8,365 bases of DNA from Natronohydrobacter sp. (lineage in GTDB: Bacteria; Pseudomonadota; Alphaproteobacteria; Rhodobacterales; Rhodobacteraceae), in NCBI GenBank assembly GCA_007117255.1, contig SKGU01000018.1:1-8365 (forward strand). Reading direction: 5' to 3'. Every line of letters begins with the position of its first letter. Position 1 is the first letter of the stretch. The notes under the pieces were generated by a model. The model searched no databases. It was not told the origin of the DNA and was given only the letters and a program-made list of their open reading frames with translations. Shown in pieces: positions 1 through 6,898 of this stretch. A program made the translations under genes and the position numbers.

Positions 1-1519
1 ACGCCTTGATCTGCCCCGATTTCAGCCGCAGCAGATAGCTGTTCAACTCGCGTTTGACGATCGGCATCAGGAAATAGAGCGCGATGATGTTGAAGATCGC
101 CATCGAGAACAGCGCCGCATCAGAGAAATCGATCACCGCGTTCAGGCTCGACACAGCCCCGATAAAGATGAAGATGCAGAAGATGACCTTGAAGATCAGC
201 TCCTTCGTTTCGCCCTCACCGAACATATAGGTCCAGGCTTTCATGCCGTAATAGGACCATGTGATCATCGTGGAGAACGCAAACAGGAACACCGCAAGTG
301 ACAGCGCGTAGGGTGCCCAGCCAAAGGCTGACCCGAAAGCCGCCGATGTCAACGGCACACCCGGTGCCGACCCGTCCACGCTGGCGATGCGTCCCGCTTC
401 ATCCAGAATGTAGCGTCCGGTCTCGCTATCGACCATCAGTTGCTGCGTGATGATAATCACCAGCGCCGTCATCGTGCAGATGATGACTGTGTCGATAAAC
501 GGCTCCAGCAGCGACACAAAGCCTTCGCTGATCGGCTCCTTGGTGCGCACCGCCGAATGGGCAATCGCCGCAGACCCGATACCCGCTTCGTTGGAAAACG
601 CCGCGCGCCGGAAGCCCTGAATGATCGCCCCAATCATGCCACCGACAATCCCGGTATCCGTGAAGGCCCCGCGCAGGATTTCACCAAATGCCCAGCCGAT
701 CATATCCCAGTTCATGAACAGGATCGCCATGCCGACAAGGAAATAACCGATCCCCATGAAAGGCACGACCTTTTCCGTAACCCGCGCAATGGATTTGATC
801 CCGCCTACGATCACCACAAAAACGATGGCCGACAGGATAAGACCCGTGATCCATGTGGGCACGCCCAGCACGCTTTGCACCTGGCTTGCGGCCTGATTGG
901 CCTGGAACATATTCCCGCCGCCAAGCGCGCCCAGCACGCAAAAGATCGAGAACATGATCGCAGTCAGCCCACCCAAGGGAAGGCCGCGTTCCTCAAAGCC
1001 TTTCTTGATGTAATACATCGGGCCGCCAGAGACCGTGCCATCCGGGTATTCATTGCGGTATTTGACGCCTAACGTACATTCGGTGAATTTTGACGCCATC
1101 CCCAGAAGACCGGCGAGGATCATCCAGAAGGTCGCGCCGGCCCCGCCGATGGATACAGCCACCGCAACGCCCGCGATATTGCCAAGCCCAACTGTGCCCG
1201 ACAGCGCGGCGGTCAGCGCCTGAAACGGGCTGACCTCGCCTGCGTCCTTGGGGTCGGAATATTTGCCGCGCACGATCTGAAGCGCATGGCCAAAGGCCCG
1301 GAATTGAATAAAGCCGAAATAGAGGGTGAAGACCATGGCACCCATCACAAGCCATCCCACGATCCATGGCACGCCTGTGCCGGGAAGATTGGCAAAGATC
1401 AGATTGACAAACCACCCTGTGGACGAGGCAAAGACCTCGTCAACACGCTCTGCAAAATTCGCGGCAGCAGGACTGGCCGCTAACGCGGCGACCCCAAGCG
1501 CCGAAAAGAAAATTCTCAT
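1..1519 (-). CDS. Sodium:alanine symporter family (AGCS) amino acid carrier, C-terminus cut by window edge
   Basis: Inner-membrane secondary transporter that would import a small neutral amino acid (alanine or glycine in characterised members) with Na+. The frame stays open from the ATG at 1519 to the left edge, giving 506 codons. An AGGAGA ribosome site at 1526-1531 lies 6 nt upstream of the start. Residues 1-20 resemble a signal peptide ending in SPAAA, which fits a periplasmic N-terminus. About ten hydrophobic segments follow. Family landmarks are SGTVGLGNIAGVA (residues 107-119), most of the AGCS signature in GGAGATFWM (125-133), SGGPMYYI (164-171) and FSNEAGIGSAAIA (308-320). A soluble loop around 363-388 separates the late helices. 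The gene follows a universal stress protein gene by only 20 nt and is probably co-transcribed with it. Family assignment is firm; the exact substrate cannot be read from sequence. The missing part should be a short cytoplasmic tail. Confidence 0.95.
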   Translation of the reverse strand, partial: MRIFFSALGVAALAASPAAANFAERVDEVFASSTGWFVNLIFANLPGTGVPWIVGWLVMGAMVFTLYFGFIQFRAFGHALQIVRGKYSDPKDAGEVSPFQALTAALSGTVGLGNIAGVAVAVSIGGAGATFWMILAGLLGMASKFTECTLGVKYRNEYPDGTVSGGPMYYIKKGFEERGLPLGGLTAIMFSIFCVLGALGGGNMFQANQAASQVQSVLGVPTWITGLILSAIVFVVIVGGIKSIARVTEKVVPFMGIGYFLVGMAILFMNWDMIGWAFGEILRGAFTDTGIVGGMIGAIIQGFRRAAFSNEAGIGSAAIAHSAVRTKEPISEGFVSLLEPFIDTVIICTMTALVIIITQQLMVDSETGRYILDEAGRIASVDGSAPGVPLTSAAFGSAFGWAPYALSLAVFLFAFSTMITWSYYGMKAWTYMFGEGETKELIFKVIFCIFIFIGAVSSLNAVIDFSDAALFSMAIFNIIALYFLMPIVKRELNSYLLRLKSGQIKA

Positions 1520-1539
1520 CTGTAATCTCCTGAAAAGGG

Positions 1540-1974
1540 TCATGGCACGATTGTGCACGGCACGGGTGAAACTTGCGCAAGCGTTGCGGGAACCGACCCG
1601 AACAATCGCGCCTGCAAACCCTTCTCACCTGTTCGCCCAACAAATATCTGACTGGCATGGTATTCCTTGGCCAGATCGCACAACACTTCGGCAATATGGC
1701 CATATCGCACAACAGTTTCGACCCGCAGGCCACCGGCAGAAAGCTTTTCCTTCATGGGATTAAGGATAATCGATTCCGCCCGACCGACTTCTTGCTCGCG
1801 GCGCTTATGACGCTCCGCGACTTCTTCGGCGCTGAGAAACGAGTAAGGCGACCATTCCAGCACATGCGCCAGCACCACGCTGGCCCCTTGCGCCTTGGCG
1901 CGGTCGGCCCCGTATGTCAGCGCGCGATGACTCGCTCCGCTGCCATCAAAGGCAATCAGATAAGTGTCGGACAT
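1540..1974 (-). CDS. Universal stress protein, UspA family, ATP-binding type
   Basis: A 144-aa single-domain cytoplasmic Usp protein, the normal length for the family. The N-terminal strand YLIAFDGS carries the conserved Asp at residue 10. The C-terminal half has a complete G-x2-G-x9-G-S nucleotide-binding motif: G113, G116, G126 and S127. This places it with the ATP-binding class (MJ0577/UspFG-like) rather than with UspA proteins lacking the motif. It ends in the typical beta-strand PVPCTIVP. An AGGAGA site at 1981-1986, spaced 6 nt from the ATG, supports the start; the same signal and spacing occur at the downstream symporter. The stop is 20 nt before the symporter ATG, so this is the first gene of a probable two-gene operon. 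By analogy with TeaD, a Usp that binds ATP and modulates the TeaABC ectoine transporter of Halomonas, it may regulate the symporter; that role is inference. Confidence 0.95.
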   Translation of the reverse strand: MSDTYLIAFDGSGASHRALTYGADRAKAQGASVVLAHVLEWSPYSFLSAEEVAERHKRREQEVGRAESIILNPMKEKLSAGGLRVETVVRYGHIAEVLCDLAKEYHASQIFVGRTGEKGLQARLFGSVPATLAQVSPVPCTIVP

Positions 1975-2263
1975 TATCCCTCTCCTGCTGCTGTTGTGAT
2001 GTACGAAGATTACATGACATTCACGAATTCAATAAAAGAATTTGTACATTTCCGGCTAATGTTATAAATTTAAACAAATTTCACTAATATTTTAATATTA
2101 TACAAAACAAATAGCTGCTTTTCTCTTATTTTCAGTGCATTTACCTTTTCGCTTCGACGCCGCGACGATACGTGCGACACAAACTCTGCTTATTGATGCA
2201 GGGCTTGCCCCCTTGGACTGCCTCACCTAAACCGGGTGCGGGCTATCAAAGAGATCAAGACGC
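1975..2263. promoter_or_regulatory. Divergent intergenic region with AT-rich, helically phased block
   Basis: This 289-bp gap lies between the divergent starts of the usp gene and the ABC exporter. Roughly 2022-2125 is very AT-rich in an otherwise GC-rich window. It contains AAATTT at 2066-2071 and again at 2076-2081, AATATT at 2086-2091, and earlier A/T tracts near 2026 and 2036, so several fall at about one helical turn. Such phasing is characteristic of intrinsically curved DNA. A perfect dyad, TAATATT-TT-AATATTA, occupies 2085-2100. A TATAAT hexamer on the minus strand lies at 2097-2102, pointing at the usp gene, but no good -35 is visible for it. No coding sequence is supported here. Confidence 0.55.
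2205..2233 (+). promoter_or_regulatory. Possible promoter of the ABC exporter
   Basis: TTGCCC at 2205-2210 (preceded by C, so CTTGCCC) and TAAACC at 2228-2233 are separated by 17 bp. The -35 resembles TTGACA; the -10 is weak but of a sort common in GC-rich alphaproteobacteria. A transcript would begin near 2240, about 25 nt before the ATG at 2264. This is pattern matching only. Confidence 0.3.
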
Positions 2264-4051
2264 ATGACAGACACCTCGGCGGCGCAGGATCAACGCGCGA
2301 AATCCAGAAACATCGGGGCGCTCAAGGGCCTGTGGCCGTTCATCCATCCCTATCGCAACCTGCTGGCACTGGCGCTTTTGGCGCTGATCACAACGGCCGC
2401 CATCACCTTGGCGCTACCACTGGCCGTGCGCCGCGTGGTGGATGGGTTCGAAGCACGTGAGATGATGCTGCTGAACCAGTATTTCGCAGGCGCTTTCGGG
2501 CTAGCGGGACTGCTGGCACTGGGTACGGGTCTTCGCTACTATTTCGTGACACGGCTGGGCGAACGGATTGTGGCCGATATCCGCAAAGCGCTGTTTGCCC
2601 GCGTGATTGACCGCAGCCCTGCCTTTTATGAGCGGATCATGACCGGCGAAGTGCTGTCGCGGCTGACGACAGATACAACGTTGATCCAGTCGGTGATCGG
2701 GTCTTCGGTCTCGATTGCCCTGCGCAATGCGCTGATGCTGATCGGTGGTCTGATCCTGCTGGGGCTGACTTCGGCCAAGCTGATGGGTTTTGTTCTACTG
2801 ATGGTGCCCGCAATCATCGTTCCCATCGTGGTGATGGGGCGCAAGCTGCGCAAATTGTCGCGCGAAAATCAGGACTGGGTTGCGGCATCAAGCGGCAATG
2901 CCTCTGAAGCGCTGAGCGCTGTGCAAACCGTTCAGGCGAACACCCATGAAGCGGCAAGTCGCGCCGCATTTGATCAGGTGACGGAAACCAGTTTCGACGT
3001 GGCCCGTCGCCGTATCTTTACCCGTGCGCTGCTGACGGTGATTGTAATCTTCCTTGTATTTGCTGGTATTCTGGGCACGCTCTGGGTGGGCGCGCGCGAT
3101 GTCGCGGCGGGCGTGATGAGCCCTGGCGAATTGGCGCAATTTGTCATTTATGCCGTGATTGTCGCTGGCTCTGTCGGCGCCTTGTCCGAAATCTGGTCCG
3201 AATTGCAGCGCGCAGCGGGCGCAACTGAACGTCTGGTTGAATTGCTGCACGATGAAGACACCTTGCAAGACCCGGACACACCACGCGCCCTTCCCCGGCC
3301 CATACGCGGGGCGGTCCGGTTCGAAGATGTCAGTTTCCACTATCCCACCCGTCCCGGCCAGCAGGCTCTGGATCAGGTCAGCTTGGATGTCGCGCCCGGC
3401 GAAACTGTTGCGCTTGTGGGCCCGTCCGGCGCGGGCAAGACAACGATCCTGCAATTGCTGATGCGCTTCTATGACCCGCTATCAGGGCGCATTCTGATTG
3501 ACGGAATGGACCTGCGCGATATGGCCCGCACGGATTTCCGTCAGGCACTGGCGCTTGTGCCGCAAGATCCGGTGATCTTTGCAGCTTCGGCAATGGACAA
3601 TATCCGGTTCTCACGACCCGAAGCCACAGATGTCGAGGTGATAGAGGCGGCGCGCGCCGCTGATGCGCATGTTTTCATCGAGCGGCTGCCAGAGGGCTAC
3701 AAGACTGAGCTGGGCGAACGCGGTGTGATGCTGTCGGGGGGGCAAAGACAGCGCGTCGCACTGGCCCGCGCAATCCTGCGTGATGCACCGATCCTGCTGC
3801 TGGATGAGGCGACAAGTGCGCTGGATGCGGAATCAGAAGCGGCTGTCCAGCGCGCGGTGGATCACTTGTCAAAGGATCGCACAACGCTTGTCATTGCACA
3901 TAGGCTGGCGACAGTGAAACAGGCCGACCGGATCGTGGTGTTTGATGACGGGCGGATTGTTGCGACAGGCACGCATGACGAGTTGGTAGCCGAAGGCGGG
4001 CTTTACGCCCGGCTGGCCCGCCTGCAATTCACGGCAGACCGCGCGGCATGA
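2264..4051 (+). CDS. ABC exporter half-transporter (fused permease and ATPase), MsbA-related ABCB type
   Basis: A 595-aa type IV ABC exporter subunit expected to homodimerise in the inner membrane and drive export by ATP hydrolysis. Six hydrophobic segments lie at roughly 32-54, 72-92, 150-170, 174-192, 258-278 and 288-308, forming the ABC_membrane domain. The nucleotide-binding domain has every hallmark: A-loop Tyr360, Walker A GPSGAGKT (386-393), Q-loop Gln434, signature LSGGQ (490-494), Walker B ILLLDE (510-515) with catalytic Glu515, D-loop SALD (518-521) and H-loop His546. Length and architecture match the MsbA-related proteobacterial subfamily (TIGR02204-like, named from memory). The substrate is unknown; lipid or hydrophobic compounds are typical. 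The ribosome site is weak, with GAGA at 2251-2254. The gene stands alone, divergent from usp and convergent with DUF3422, so neighbours do not reveal its cargo. Confidence 0.95.
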   Translation: MTDTSAAQDQRAKSRNIGALKGLWPFIHPYRNLLALALLALITTAAITLALPLAVRRVVDGFEAREMMLLNQYFAGAFGLAGLLALGTGLRYYFVTRLGERIVADIRKALFARVIDRSPAFYERIMTGEVLSRLTTDTTLIQSVIGSSVSIALRNALMLIGGLILLGLTSAKLMGFVLLMVPAIIVPIVVMGRKLRKLSRENQDWVAASSGNASEALSAVQTVQANTHEAASRAAFDQVTETSFDVARRRIFTRALLTVIVIFLVFAGILGTLWVGARDVAAGVMSPGELAQFVIYAVIVAGSVGALSEIWSELQRAAGATERLVELLHDEDTLQDPDTPRALPRPIRGAVRFEDVSFHYPTRPGQQALDQVSLDVAPGETVALVGPSGAGKTTILQLLMRFYDPLSGRILIDGMDLRDMARTDFRQALALVPQDPVIFAASAMDNIRFSRPEATDVEVIEAARAADAHVFIERLPEGYKTELGERGVMLSGGQRQRVALARAILRDAPILLLDEATSALDAESEAAVQRAVDHLSKDRTTLVIAHRLATVKQADRIVVFDDGRIVATGTHDELVAEGGLYARLARLQFTADRAA

Positions 4052-4060
4052 GGGTCTGTA

Positions 4061-4113
4061 GGGTGCGTGCTTGCACGCACCCTTGCTCGACCAGTGATGC
4101 GTGCAAGCACGCA
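4061..4113. repeat. Pair of related hyphenated palindromes between convergent genes (REP-like, possible bidirectional terminator)
   Basis: The first palindrome, 4061-4082, is GGGTGCGTGC-TT-GCACGCACCC, a perfect 10-bp dyad. The second, 4098-4113, is TGCGTGC-AA-GCACGCA. The core 4064-4079 is the exact reverse complement of 4098-4113, so the two can also pair with each other as a 16-bp stem with an 18-nt loop. They fill most of the 77-bp gap between the stops of the ABC exporter (4051) and DUF3422 (4129). No T-run follows on either strand, so classic intrinsic termination is not shown. The arrangement is typical of REP/BIME-like intergenic repeats, which often lie between convergent genes. Confidence 0.75.
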
Positions 4114-4128
4114 GCCTGCCCCGTCGTT

Positions 4129-5412
4129 CTATTCAAACCGATGACGTATCCGGCGCACCAGCCCCCATACCCCCAGCACCACCAGCGGCGCCAGAACCGC
4201 CATGGTCACAGTCTTCGACACGCCCAAAGGTTCGGCAATCGGCATTGCCAGATACCCGGCCAGATTGACCGCATAGTAACTGATCGCCACCACGGACAGT
4301 CCTTCAACCGTATTTTGCAGCCTGAGTTGCAGATCCGCGCGCCGATCCATGCTTTCGAGCAATTTCTGGTTCTGGCCAGATCTTTCGACATCCACCCGTG
4401 TCCCCAGTAATTGCCCGGCGCGCATGGCGCGTTCGGCCATCTTGGACAGCCGCGCCTCGGCAGATTTGACAGTCCGCATGGCCGGATCGTAGCGCCGTGT
4501 CATGAATTCATGCAGCGACTGGCGATCCAGAAAACGCTCTTCACGCAGAATCGCGATGCGCTGATGCACCAGCGCCTCATACGCCCCTGTCGCCCCGAAC
4601 CTGAACGAGGTTTCAACCATCATGTTTTCCAGTTCGGATGAAATGCGCAGCAGCGCATCCAGCGTCTCATCCGATCGCGACTCCGGTTCCTGCATCACGC
4701 GGGTCAACCGCGACAACTCGTCATCAATCGCAGCCATGCGCGGCGACAGGCTGCGCGCGCGCAACAGCCCCAGCATCGATGTCGTCTTGTAGGTCTCGAT
4801 CTCGCACAGGCGCTGAATGATCCGGCCCACCCGGCGGCCGCCTGTGCCCGGTTTCACGAAAACCGCCATGCGGATATGGCCTGCGCGATCAATACGGAAA
4901 TCACTGGCAATGATCGCTGCACCATCCAGCACGTAAGAAGCGGCCAGACTTTCAGGCACAAACCAATCCAGCAATTTTTCCAGCATCGGCTTAGTGTCTT
5001 CGCTCATGACCTCTATCTGAAAAAGGATCGATGTCAGGCGTTTGCCTTGTGAAGCCTCAAGCCATGCTTCCGGAAAGACATCGAACGCAGCAGGATCAAA
5101 GGGGCGCTCTGTCTGCCCCTGCTCGAACGCCGTATAGGTCACAAATTCCGTGTGGCTTTCCCATTTCAGGTGGTGTCGGCCCAGATCGGTGGAATGATGC
5201 GTCGCTTCCGGCGGGGGGTGCCCTGAGCCATGTCGATCCAGCAGCGCCAGAAGATGATCGCGATCGAGGCTTCGGTCTCTTTTGGCCGCATCGCGTTCCG
5301 GCTTCAGCGCCATGAAAACCGCGCAGCCCGGAACAGTGATCTTTGCCGCAGGGCGCGCATGAAGCTCGTTTACGAGCGTATATCGATGGGCATGGTCTTG
5401 AATCGGGGGCAT
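4129..5412 (-). CDS. DUF3422 family membrane-anchored protein
   Basis: A 427-aa protein of the DUF3422 family, recognised by the N-terminal NELHARP (residues 15-21) and the WESHTEFVTY block (84-93). Its biochemical function is unknown. A long soluble N-terminal region is followed by helical, charged sequence (about 225-370) likely to form coiled coil. Two hydrophobic segments, 371-390 and 401-419, end the protein, with a basic tail RRIRHRF. This layout (soluble domain, coiled coil, two terminal helices) recalls CorA-type and RMD1/DUF155 proteins in overall shape; no homology is claimed. Only an AAGG at 5423-5426, 10 nt before the ATG, supports the start, but the family motif begins within 15 residues, so the start is about right. 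The gene is divergent from the BON-MscS channel gene (169 bp between starts) and convergent with the ABC exporter. Confidence 0.92.
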   Translation of the reverse strand: MPPIQDHAHRYTLVNELHARPAAKITVPGCAVFMALKPERDAAKRDRSLDRDHLLALLDRHGSGHPPPEATHHSTDLGRHHLKWESHTEFVTYTAFEQGQTERPFDPAAFDVFPEAWLEASQGKRLTSILFQIEVMSEDTKPMLEKLLDWFVPESLAASYVLDGAAIIASDFRIDRAGHIRMAVFVKPGTGGRRVGRIIQRLCEIETYKTTSMLGLLRARSLSPRMAAIDDELSRLTRVMQEPESRSDETLDALLRISSELENMMVETSFRFGATGAYEALVHQRIAILREERFLDRQSLHEFMTRRYDPAMRTVKSAEARLSKMAERAMRAGQLLGTRVDVERSGQNQKLLESMDRRADLQLRLQNTVEGLSVVAISYYAVNLAGYLAMPIAEPLGVSKTVTMAVLAPLVVLGVWGLVRRIRHRFE

Positions 5413-5531
5413 TGGGCACGCGCCTTGCGATGAGAGTGTTCCAGCAAATCATATTCTGCAATGCGGCGAAAGAAAGCCCGCGCACGGCACGCAATCGCAC
5501 ACTTGTATTTCTGCCACAGCACGAATGACCG

Positions 5532-5565
5532 CAAAAGACTAGCGCTTTTGACGCCATGCTATAGG
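5532..5565 (+). promoter_or_regulatory. Possible extended -10 promoter and adjacent dyad for the mechanosensitive channel gene
   Basis: TG-C-TATAGG at 5557-5565 fits an extended -10 element, with transcription then starting near 5572. Just upstream, CAAAAG (5532-5537) and CTTTTG (5545-5550) form a 6-bp inverted repeat with a 7-nt centre, lying where a -35 or an operator would be. No convincing -35 exists at 17 bp. A start near 5572 would give a very short leader and would favour translation from the ATG at 5594 or 5600. This is weak evidence from pattern alone. Confidence 0.3.
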
Positions 5566-5581
5566 CTTTGGCCGGAATTCC

Positions 5582-6898
5582 GTGCGGAAAGTCATGCCGA
5601 TGCTGCGTCTTGTTTTTGTTATTCTGATCACTCTCTTGCCCTCCAGCCCTGCTCTTGCCCAGGATGCGGACGGCCTTGGTCTGACAGATGCACCCATCAC
5701 GCTGCAGTCCGGGCCATCCGATGATCTGCGCATCCTGCGCCGTATGGAAGAACTGCTTGAAGGAATACGCGGATATGAGAATGTCACAGTCGAGGTGCGC
5801 AACGGCATTATCCAGCTGACAGGACGCACTGTCGAGGCCGAGAAACAGGAAGCGCTCTATCAGATCGCGGCGCGTATCGAAGGTGTTGTCGCCGTTGAAA
5901 ACCGGGTCGAGGTCAGCCTTGACGTGGCCGAACGTGTGGCCCCCGTGGCCGATCGGTTGTTGCGCCGCCTCATGGGGCTGTTCAATGCCATGCCTGTCCT
6001 GCTTGTTGCGGGTCTCACCGGGCTTCTTGTTACATGGGCAGGCTTCCGTTTCGCGGCGCTGTCATGGCCATGGGACCGGGTTGCGCCCAATGAATTCATG
6101 GCTGATGTGTTTCGTCAGCTTGTCCGGCTCATGGCGATTGTCGGCGGTTTGATGATCTTTCTCGATATCCTTGGCGCATCAGCCTTGATGGGCACAATAC
6201 TTGGCGCGATGGGGATTTTCGGGCTGGCCGTGGGCTTTGCGGTGCGCGACACGGTCGAGAATTTCATCGCCTCGGTCATGCTGTCGCTGCGCGCCCCGTT
6301 CCGTCCGCGCGAATTCATCGAAATCGGTGGCGATCAGGGGTTCGTCGTCCGCCTGACCTCGCGCGCAACGATCCTGCTGACCGCCGATGGCAACCATGTG
6401 CGCATCCCGAATGCGACCGTGTTCAAATCCAAGATCACCAATTACTCGCGCCATCCACAGCGACGCTTTACCTTTGATCTCTCGGTCCCCAATCCCGGCA
6501 ATATGGCACATGCGCGCCAGATCATGCTCGATGCGCTGCATGACGCCGATTTCGTGCTTGATGACCCCAACCCGGCTGTCTGGCTGGCGGAGGTCTCCGA
6601 TGGTGCGGCGCGGTTCACCTGCGCGGGCTGGATCGACCCGTCGCGCACGAATTTCAACGCCAGCCGCGGGGAAGCGCTACGCCTGACCGTCAACGCGCTG
6701 GAGCGTGCGGGCAAGGGGCTTTCTTCCGCCGGGCTGACCATCACCATGGCCGAAGGCAGCCCCGCCCCTGACCCGGAAACGACCGTGACCGCAGCGCAAG
6801 ACATCGCACAGGACGCAGCGATCGTCGAGATCATCGAGGACGAACTCCACGACCCCGATCTGGAAGACCTGTTTGCCAAGCGGACCAAGGATGAGTGA
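5582..6898 (+). CDS. Mechanosensitive channel of the MscS family with N-terminal BON domain
   Basis: Inner-membrane channel expected to open under membrane tension and release osmolytes. Numbering is from the GTG at 5582 (438 aa); ATG at 5594 or 5600 is equally plausible, since GGA at 5586-5588 could serve them. Residues 1-26 form a signal peptide ending PALA. A BON domain occupies about 48-111 (VTVEVRNGIIQLTG, then EGVVAVENRVEV), expected in the periplasm. Hydrophobic segments follow at 137-160 and 180-200, then the pore helix TM3 at 201-236 with Gly/Ala-rich LGAMGIFGLAVGFAVRD and conserved Asn227. The cytoplasmic beta domain holds TADGNHVRIPNA (267-278) and ITNYSR (285-290). The usual G-[DE] after PFR is replaced by R-E (PFRPREFIEIGG). 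A charged, acidic tail follows about residue 395. It is divergent from DUF3422, so the pair may share envelope-stress control; that is inference. Confidence 0.93.
   Translation: MRKVMPMLRLVFVILITLLPSSPALAQDADGLGLTDAPITLQSGPSDDLRILRRMEELLEGIRGYENVTVEVRNGIIQLTGRTVEAEKQEALYQIAARIEGVVAVENRVEVSLDVAERVAPVADRLLRRLMGLFNAMPVLLVAGLTGLLVTWAGFRFAALSWPWDRVAPNEFMADVFRQLVRLMAIVGGLMIFLDILGASALMGTILGAMGIFGLAVGFAVRDTVENFIASVMLSLRAPFRPREFIEIGGDQGFVVRLTSRATILLTADGNHVRIPNATVFKSKITNYSRHPQRRFTFDLSVPNPGNMAHARQIMLDALHDADFVLDDPNPAVWLAEVSDGAARFTCAGWIDPSRTNFNASRGEALRLTVNALERAGKGLSSAGLTITMAEGSPAPDPETTVTAAQDIAQDAAIVEIIEDELHDPDLEDLFAKRTKDE

Noticed and set aside
440..1072. Long plus-strand open frame (210 codons)
   Set aside because: It lies antisense inside the clear AGCS symporter gene; its His/Arg/Asp-rich translation has no family motif and is a GC-driven shadow.
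1573..2067. Plus-strand open frame of 164 codons opposite usp
   Set aside because: The minus-strand Usp with its intact ATP motif explains the region, and the frame runs into the AT-rich intergenic block.
2888..3454. Minus-strand open frame of 188 codons
   Set aside because: It is antisense to the ABC exporter, which carries all catalytic motifs across this stretch; no motif of its own.
4061..4113. CRISPR-like repeat pair
   Set aside because: Only two units, inverted rather than direct, with palindromic structure and no spacer array or cas gene.
4048..4410. Plus-strand frame overlapping the exporter stop by ATGA, as if translationally coupled
   Set aside because: It reads through the palindromic repeat and then antisense through DUF3422; the Cys/His-rich product has no recognisable features.
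5523..5553. TTGACG at 5548-5553 as a -35 box
   Set aside because: No -10-like hexamer lies 16-18 bp downstream; the TATAGG is only 6 bp away.
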